From: Spirochaetaceae bacterium
Lineage (GTDB): Bacteria > Spirochaetota > Spirochaetia > DSM-2461
Direction: 5' to 3'
Assembly (NCBI GenBank): GCA_003246505.1
Contig: QKAI01000230.1
Location: 1 to 9,399, forward strand
DNA length: 9,399 nucleotides
Shown: positions 7,575 to 9,399 of the stretch, in pieces
Layout of the letters: every line of letters begins with the position of its first letter
Position numbering within the stretch: the stretch's first letter is position 1
The notes under the pieces: generated by a model
Databases searched by the model: none
What the model saw: the letters and a program-made list of their open reading frames with translations, nothing else
What the model was told of the DNA's origin: nothing
Program-made: the position numbers and the translations under genes

Positions 7575-9399
7575 CACCAGTCACTATCCAGCGCCAGCGG
7601 CCTGTACGCCCTGCCGCTTCCCTTGAAAAATTTGGCGAAGAACTCGTAGTAATTCAACCGGAGGGACTGTATCCCCGCGGACAAACCTTCCAGAGCCGTC
7701 ACCAGCACATTTCCCAGAACCAGCACCACAATCCCCACCAGGGAGACCCCTTCCCCGCCGCTCACCATCACGGCGATGCTGTAGAAGGCGGTCATCAGGC
7801 TCACGTGGGCGATTCCCAGGCCGGCCACCCGCATGAAGGAGAGCACGTTGGAGAGGTACCCGGCGTACACTTCCAGAATCTCCACCACCCCTTCCATGAC
7901 CGCGTCTATCGCCCCGGGGGCTTTGCCGTGCCCCTTCCCTTCCCGGTGCTCCTTCCTGTGACGGAGCACCTCCACCACGGGTTTGACGAAGAGGAGCGCC
8001 GTGGGCAGGATCAGGCCCAGGAAAATCCAGAGGTCCCCGGGGAGGCTCTGCATGTTGCTGGCCAGGAACGTCCGGATGATGAAGAAGCCCGCCCCGATGA
8101 TCCAGAAGCCCAGGAGGCCCCCCTTGTCCAGGAACAGGTGGAGCCAGTCCTTCCGGTTGGCCATGTTCACGCAGTTGATGGCGATGCCGATTTCCATGAC
8201 CGCCAGGCCGAACCAGAGGGTCAGCCCCAGAATGGCCATGATCGATGACACGGGCCCCCCCGAGGCATGGCCGTTCACCACGTCGTGGTAGTTGAACCAG
8301 AGGCTGGGGGTCCAGGAAAACCCGAACCAGGAGCCGAAGAGCAGTCCGAAGACGAAGGCGCTCGCCCCGCAGTACATCATCAGGGGCATGAGGGTTCCCG
8401 GATCCTTCCCGGAGGAACGGCTTTTCAGAAATCCCGCAAGGCCTATGAGAAAGATCGCCAGGCCCTGGCCGGCGTCGCCGAACATGAGGCCGAACATGAG
8501 AAAGTAGGCCACCGCCACGAAGGGGGTCGGATTCAGGGTCCCGTACTGGGGTGTGGCGTAGTTGGTCACCAGATTCTGGAAGGGCTTGAGCGCTTTGGGG
8601 GAGGAGAGGGCCACCGGCGGGGTCAGATGCTCCTCCCGCTGGGCCTCCTCCGCTTCGTACCACTCCAGGTAGCAGCGGTTCCCGCAGACCCCCAGGATCG
8701 CCTCCTCCAGCTCCTTCTTCCGTTCCGCCGGCAGCCAGCCGGAAAAGAGGAAGGTCCGGGCGGTGCGGCTGAAGCGGTTCTGCACCTTATAGTAGAGCTC
8801 GCTGGCCCGGAGCTCCTGCCAGAGGCGGACGAGCCTTTCCCGTTCCTCCCAGACCAGATCCTTCACCTGGTCCTTTTTCTTCCTCTGCTCCGTTTTGATG
8901 GCGGCCATCTGCTCTTCCAGATCCCTCAGGACCCGTTCCTTGCCGTAATCGTTGTACCGGAAGCCCTCCCCCTCGGCAAAACCGACCTGGCCCAGGGCGG
9001 CGGCCACCCGGGATTCGTCCCGTTTGAGGGAGATGAGCATGAAGAAGTCCTCCTGCTCCCCCGCCCGGATCAGGGCGGTGGGCATTTCCGCGAGCAGCTT
9101 CTCCAGGGCCGGGACTTTCCCCGGATCCATATGGCCGGTCCGCATTTTCAGAAAGGCGTAGGCCGATTCGGAGCGGGCCAGGGAATTCAGGTCCCCCACC
9201 AGTTCCATCTGCCGGCGGATCTCCTCCCTTTTGAGGTACTCCTGCTGCAGCCTGTTCTGCTCCTCCCGGATCGTCTCCACCCGGTCGGCGATGGCCTTGA
9301 TCTCCCTGTCGGTCTTCTCCGGATCGGAGAGCTGCAGCTCCGCCAGGTCCTCCGCCCGGGGGGCGGGCAGGTCCACCGCGGCCAGGGAGAGGAGATACT
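7574..9399 (-). CDS. atpI: V/A-type ATPase subunit I (a-type membrane stator), 5' end outside window
   Basis: Subunit I (also called ntpI) is the membrane stator that forms the ion half-channels beside the K ring and anchors the peripheral stalks. About 607 codons are visible and the frame runs open through the window edge. A GTG at 9376 is in frame, but the family's N-terminal strand and helix would lie further upstream, so the gene is treated as partial. Counting from that GTG, residues 1-260 are the cytoplasmic arm with long coiled coils (about 20-65 and 145-190). Residues 284-560 contain about seven or eight membrane helices. SNVLSFMRVAGLGIAHVS carries the expected essential arginine of the penultimate helices (codon at 7829-7831). 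The C-terminus ends at the heptad array. The 164-bp gap to atpK is the longest on that side of the operon. Confidence 0.95.
   Translation of the reverse strand, partial: YLLSLAAVDLPAPRAEDLAELQLSDPEKTDREIKAIADRVETIREEQNRLQQEYLKREEIRRQMELVGDLNSLARSESAYAFLKMRTGHMDPGKVPALEKLLAEMPTALIRAGEQEDFFMLISLKRDESRVAAALGQVGFAEGEGFRYNDYGKERVLRDLEEQMAAIKTEQRKKKDQVKDLVWEERERLVRLWQELRASELYYKVQNRFSRTARTFLFSGWLPAERKKELEEAILGVCGNRCYLEWYEAEEAQREEHLTPPVALSSPKALKPFQNLVTNYATPQYGTLNPTPFVAVAYFLMFGLMFGDAGQGLAIFLIGLAGFLKSRSSGKDPGTLMPLMMYCGASAFVFGLLFGSWFGFSWTPSLWFNYHDVVNGHASGGPVSSIMAILGLTLWFGLAVMEIGIAINCVNMANRKDWLHLFLDKGGLLGFWIIGAGFFIIRTFLASNMQSLPGDLWIFLGLILPTALLFVKPVVEVLRHRKEHREGKGHGKAPGAIDAVMEGVVEILEVYAGYLSNVLSFMRVAGLGIAHVSLMTAFYSIAVMVSGGEGVSLVGIVVLVLGNVLVTALEGLSAGIQSLRLNYYEFFAKFFKGSGRAYRPLALDSDW

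Noticed and set aside
6675..7649. Long + strand open frame opposite atpE-atpF-atpK, with a repeating ILNSQFS peptide
   Set aside because: It is antisense to well-supported ATPase genes, and its repetitive part is just the ATTCTCA array, which lacks stops in that direction. No family resemblance or ribosome site was seen.
7584..8663. 359-codon - strand open frame within the subunit I gene in another frame
   Set aside because: It overlaps the membrane half of subunit I, has a Pro/Gly/Arg-rich composition typical of an out-of-frame G+C-rich translation, and shows no membrane pattern.

Overview
The window is about 60% or more G+C by eye and almost fully coding. It holds two gene blocks that converge near position 2090. 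Gene content suggests a bacterium, probably anaerobic, that uses a V/A-type rotary ATPase; spirochaetes and Synergistetes are examples of such groups. This is inference from gene families, and the sequence alone does not fix the taxon.

Left block (1-2087, + strand): the C-terminal ATP-binding end of a sensor histidine kinase that begins outside the window, then an OmpR/PhoB-type response regulator, then an ABC-transporter ATPase of the PotA/FbpC/UgpC kind. All three overlap one another (26 bp and 4 bp), so they look co-transcribed and translationally coupled. The response regulator has no usable ATG, GTG or TTG that keeps its acidic pocket. The best start is a CTG at 316 behind a strong Shine-Dalgarno sequence.

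Right block (9399-2094, - strand): a V/A-type ATPase operon in transcription order I (5' end missing), K, F, E, A, B, D. K-F-E-A-B is very tight (8 bp overlap to 10 bp gap). Subunit I is separated from K by 164 bp, and B from D by 217 bp. I supplies the membrane stator and K the rotor ring; A and B form the catalytic head, D and F the central shaft, and E a peripheral stalk. The stalk-ring adaptor (subunit C, also called d) and the small partner of E (G/H) are not in the window and may lie just beyond 9399.

The main non-gene signal is in those two gaps. Both are A+T-rich and built from degenerate 7-bp repeats, with one array in each orientation around a short core. One array is 13 perfect copies of ATTCTCA that touches the stop codon of the subunit I gene. 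The arrays look like members of a dispersed repeat family inside an otherwise compact energy-metabolism operon.

No tRNA, rRNA, CRISPR array, insertion sequence or phage gene was seen. There is no gene-free stretch above 300 bases.
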